Shown: piece after piece, positions 11,002 to 12,642 of the stretch | Layout: each line of letters opens with the position of its first letter | How positions within the stretch are numbered: the stretch's first letter is position 1 | Assembly: GCF_008831285.2 (NCBI RefSeq) | Contig: NW_022204641.1 | Coordinates: 165,001-177,642 of the forward strand | Length of the DNA: 12,642 nucleotides | Source of the DNA: Nymphaea colorata | Taxonomy: Eukaryota; Streptophyta; Magnoliopsida; Nymphaeales; Nymphaeaceae | Reading direction: 5' to 3' | Translations under genes and position numbers: made by a program | Notes under the pieces: generated by a model | The model's database searches: none | Seen by the model: only the letters and a program-made list of their open reading frames with translations | Told to the model about the DNA's origin: nothing

Positions 11002-12283
11002 CTAATCGGTTATTTCTTTCATGGCCCCAAGTATGCCAATATTAGCACCGATGGTGCGTAAATGTAACTCGCCGTTCAAACAATTATTCAGAGTTCCTAG
11101 AGCCCCTTGTAAGGCTTGTTGGAAAACTCGTTGTTGGACCTGATTAATCGCTCTTTGTTGTTCGAAATGAATGCTTTCGTTTTTGTAATTTTCTAATTGT
11201 TCCAAATTCTGATAAGCGGCATTAATCAAATTTATCTTTTCTTGTTCTATCTCAGAGTATCCATTCACTCGAAACTCTTCCGCTTCCCTTTCCACTTTCT
11301 GTAAGCGAGCCCGTGCTTTTTCAAGCTGCTCAACGGCTCCTCCGCATAGTTCTTCTGAATGCGAATAGTACTCAAATCCTCTGCTTTCGATTATCTAATA
11401 AATCACTTAATGAAAGTAGATTATCTCCCCATCAATTCCACAACTTCCACGATCTCTTCCCGAACCGAACATGAATCTTTCGATTCATTTGGCTCTCACG
11501 CTCAATTAAATTACTTATACTTATGGGGCATTCCCATATCTCTTTCTTAATGAGCCTACCCTCTCTTCTCTGTTCGTATTCCAGGATATAAAAACTGATA
11601 CAAGAAAACCCAGGATCTCTGGAGGGCTCTTCTGACCAGACCAAAAAACTTGTAATTGTCAGCAAAGTCGTTTCTTTTATTTCTTCACATCCAAAAGAAT
11701 TCTTTCTCATTTTATACACATAGGTCGTCGATTCAGCATTAGATAAAAAGGAAGGGGCGAGGTACCCGTTTTTCCAGTCAATGGTTCAAATCATTTTATT
11801 GATATGAGTGTTCTATATCAAATAAATTCCCAACAAATGATTTATGCATTTGAAACCATCTTATCTTGTACTAACGCAGTGGTAGAAAGAGTACCGTGTT
11901 GTGCTTAGACTTCAAACAGTTCAGCTTTAACCATGTTAACTAAATGGTCTCACATTATTGGTTAATAGAGAATCCAATTTACCAACGAGTCACGAAATGC
12001 TATGGTTCTTACATAGGACTTATTGATTTATTCAGAAGTAATTCGTTGAGATCGTGCACCTTTCTCTATTATTAGATTACAATAGCAAAATATAAAGTGC
12101 AGCTGGTTGGTTCCAGCCTATTCTTGAAATACACAACTCGCACACACTCCTTTCCAAAAAGATCAATACACAAGCACTACACTTAGATTTATTAGATTTG
12201 TTGCTAAAATATCGGTATTAAACCCGAAACTCCCGGCGGATGGCCAGTGACCCAAAAAAACGAAAGAATCGGTTAATTTTCAT
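11002..12283 (-). pseudogene. atpF: atpF, ATP synthase CFo subunit I, two exons; seven one-base losses as read
   Basis: AtpF is subunit b (I) of CFo, with an N-terminal membrane anchor and a long helical stalk holding the F1 head. Exon 1 is 12283-12144 (140 bp). Exon 2 is 11409-11002 (408 bp), ending [11 protein letters not shown] and TAG. Usual exon lengths are 145 and 410. Exon 1 lacks one base at each of 12277-12280, 12275-12276, 12171, 12156-12160 and 12149-12150. Exon 2 lacks one at 11374-11376 and 11360. These seven sites restore the usual lengths exactly. The segment from about 11340 downwards is open and typical of the stalk: [20 protein letters not shown], then charged helix to the end. 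The first-exon ATG choice fits the family start. The intron phase (one base into a Leu codon) is correct. Confidence 0.93.
11410..12143 (-). other. atpF: atpF group II intron
   Basis: A 734-bp intron on the minus strand, starting GTGCGAGTTGTG after exon 1 and ending TTTCAT before exon 2. Domain V is clear at 11462-11495: GAGCCAAATG pairing with CATGTTCGGTTC around a GAAA-type loop, 34 nt in all. Open frames on either strand here (for example 11432-11719 and 11359-11550) overlap the intron and show no family features. Confidence 0.9.
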
Positions 12284-12642
12284 ATGCTCTCCTCTTATCT
12301 TATGGATAGAATAGGACTAACAAAATAAAAAAAGATTTCCTTTTTTGTATCACTTCACTCCTTATTTAGATCCCGATAAGACACTTATGAAGTCCCAAGT
12401 CTCGGTCAATTGCGACATACCCTCCTAAAATAATAAAAAGGGAAAATGCTCATTCATTGGACTAAGGGCGGGAAAGAAGAAAGCGAGCGAAGCGGATCCA
12501 CTAATTTCTCAAATCAGTACTTCCCCGGAGTATGGATCAAGGAAGAAGTGATTGTAGGAGTGAAGTGTTGAGTTGATATAATTTGAAGAAGCGAAGTGGC
12601 AGGCCAAAGCAAGAAAGAAGTACGTATTTTTCACATTTTCAC
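12284..12642. other. atpF upstream spacer, changing character near 12440
   Basis: The first ~150 bp (12284-12430) look like the plastid spacer upstream of atpF, AT-rich with an A7 run. atpH would be expected further upstream, but no part of it is seen. From about 12440 the sequence becomes purine-rich and less AT-rich, with words such as GGGCGGGAAAGAAG, AAGCGAGCGAAGCGG and GAAGCGAAGTGGCAGG. These read like plant mitochondrial DNA, and a junction is possible here. An 18-codon minus-strand frame at 12418-12362 (MSQLTETWDFISVLSGSK), with AGGAGGG just before the ATG, is too short and too tightly spaced to call. Confidence 0.45.

Noticed and set aside
11359-11719. Overlapping open frames on both strands near atpF exon 2
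   Set aside because: They cover the atpF intron, including its domain V, and the exon in the wrong frame or strand.
12430-12642. Start of atpH at the window edge
   Set aside because: No part of the very conserved subunit c sequence is visible on either strand.

Overview
The window is plastid DNA from a flowering plant, or a large plastid-derived insert. It carries the large single-copy order that is standard in angiosperms: matK inside the trnK-UUU intron, rps16, trnQ-UUG, psbK, psbI, trnS-GCU, trnG-UCC, trnR-UCU, atpA, atpF. Spacers are AT-rich with mononucleotide runs and short tandem repeats. An intron-containing rps16 and the lack of chlB in the trnK-trnQ interval point to an angiosperm. 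The matK protein looks eudicot-like, but I do not name a family. Layout: matK (minus strand, 3' end cut by the window) lies at 1-1345 inside the trnK intron, and the trnK 5' exon follows at 2080-2115. An 823-bp spacer leads to rps16 (minus strand, two exons, 2939-4039). A long spacer of about 2.07 kb leads to trnQ (minus). psbK (6517-6702) and psbI (7141-7251) are on the plus strand, trnS is on the minus strand, and trnG (with a group II intron) and trnR are on the plus strand. The atp genes are on the minus strand: atpF (two exons, 11002-12283) lies upstream of atpA (9420-10935). Together these encode two small photosystem II subunits, two subunits of the plastid ATP synthase, one small-subunit ribosomal protein, the maturase that helps splice plastid group II introns, and five tRNAs. 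The main observation concerns sequence state. matK, atpA, atpF, trnK and trnG are all broken as read, yet I can explain nearly every break as loss of exactly one base from a run of identical bases (23 such sites, plus one ambiguous long run). Adding one base per site brings atpA to the usual 1524 bp and the atpF exons to the usual 145 and 410 bp, with family-consistent protein throughout. I saw no nonsense substitution. In contrast rps16, psbK, psbI, trnQ, trnS and trnR are intact. One-sided run shortening without protein decay looks more like collapsed homopolymers in an unpolished sequence than like ordinary pseudogene decay. A second observation complicates this: the last ~200 bp (from about 12440) change character to purine-rich, GC-richer sequence that reads like plant mitochondrial DNA. 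A plastid-to-mitochondrion transfer with its junction near the right edge is therefore a serious alternative, and both could be true. I found no unknown multi-gene system, CRISPR array, transposon or phage element.
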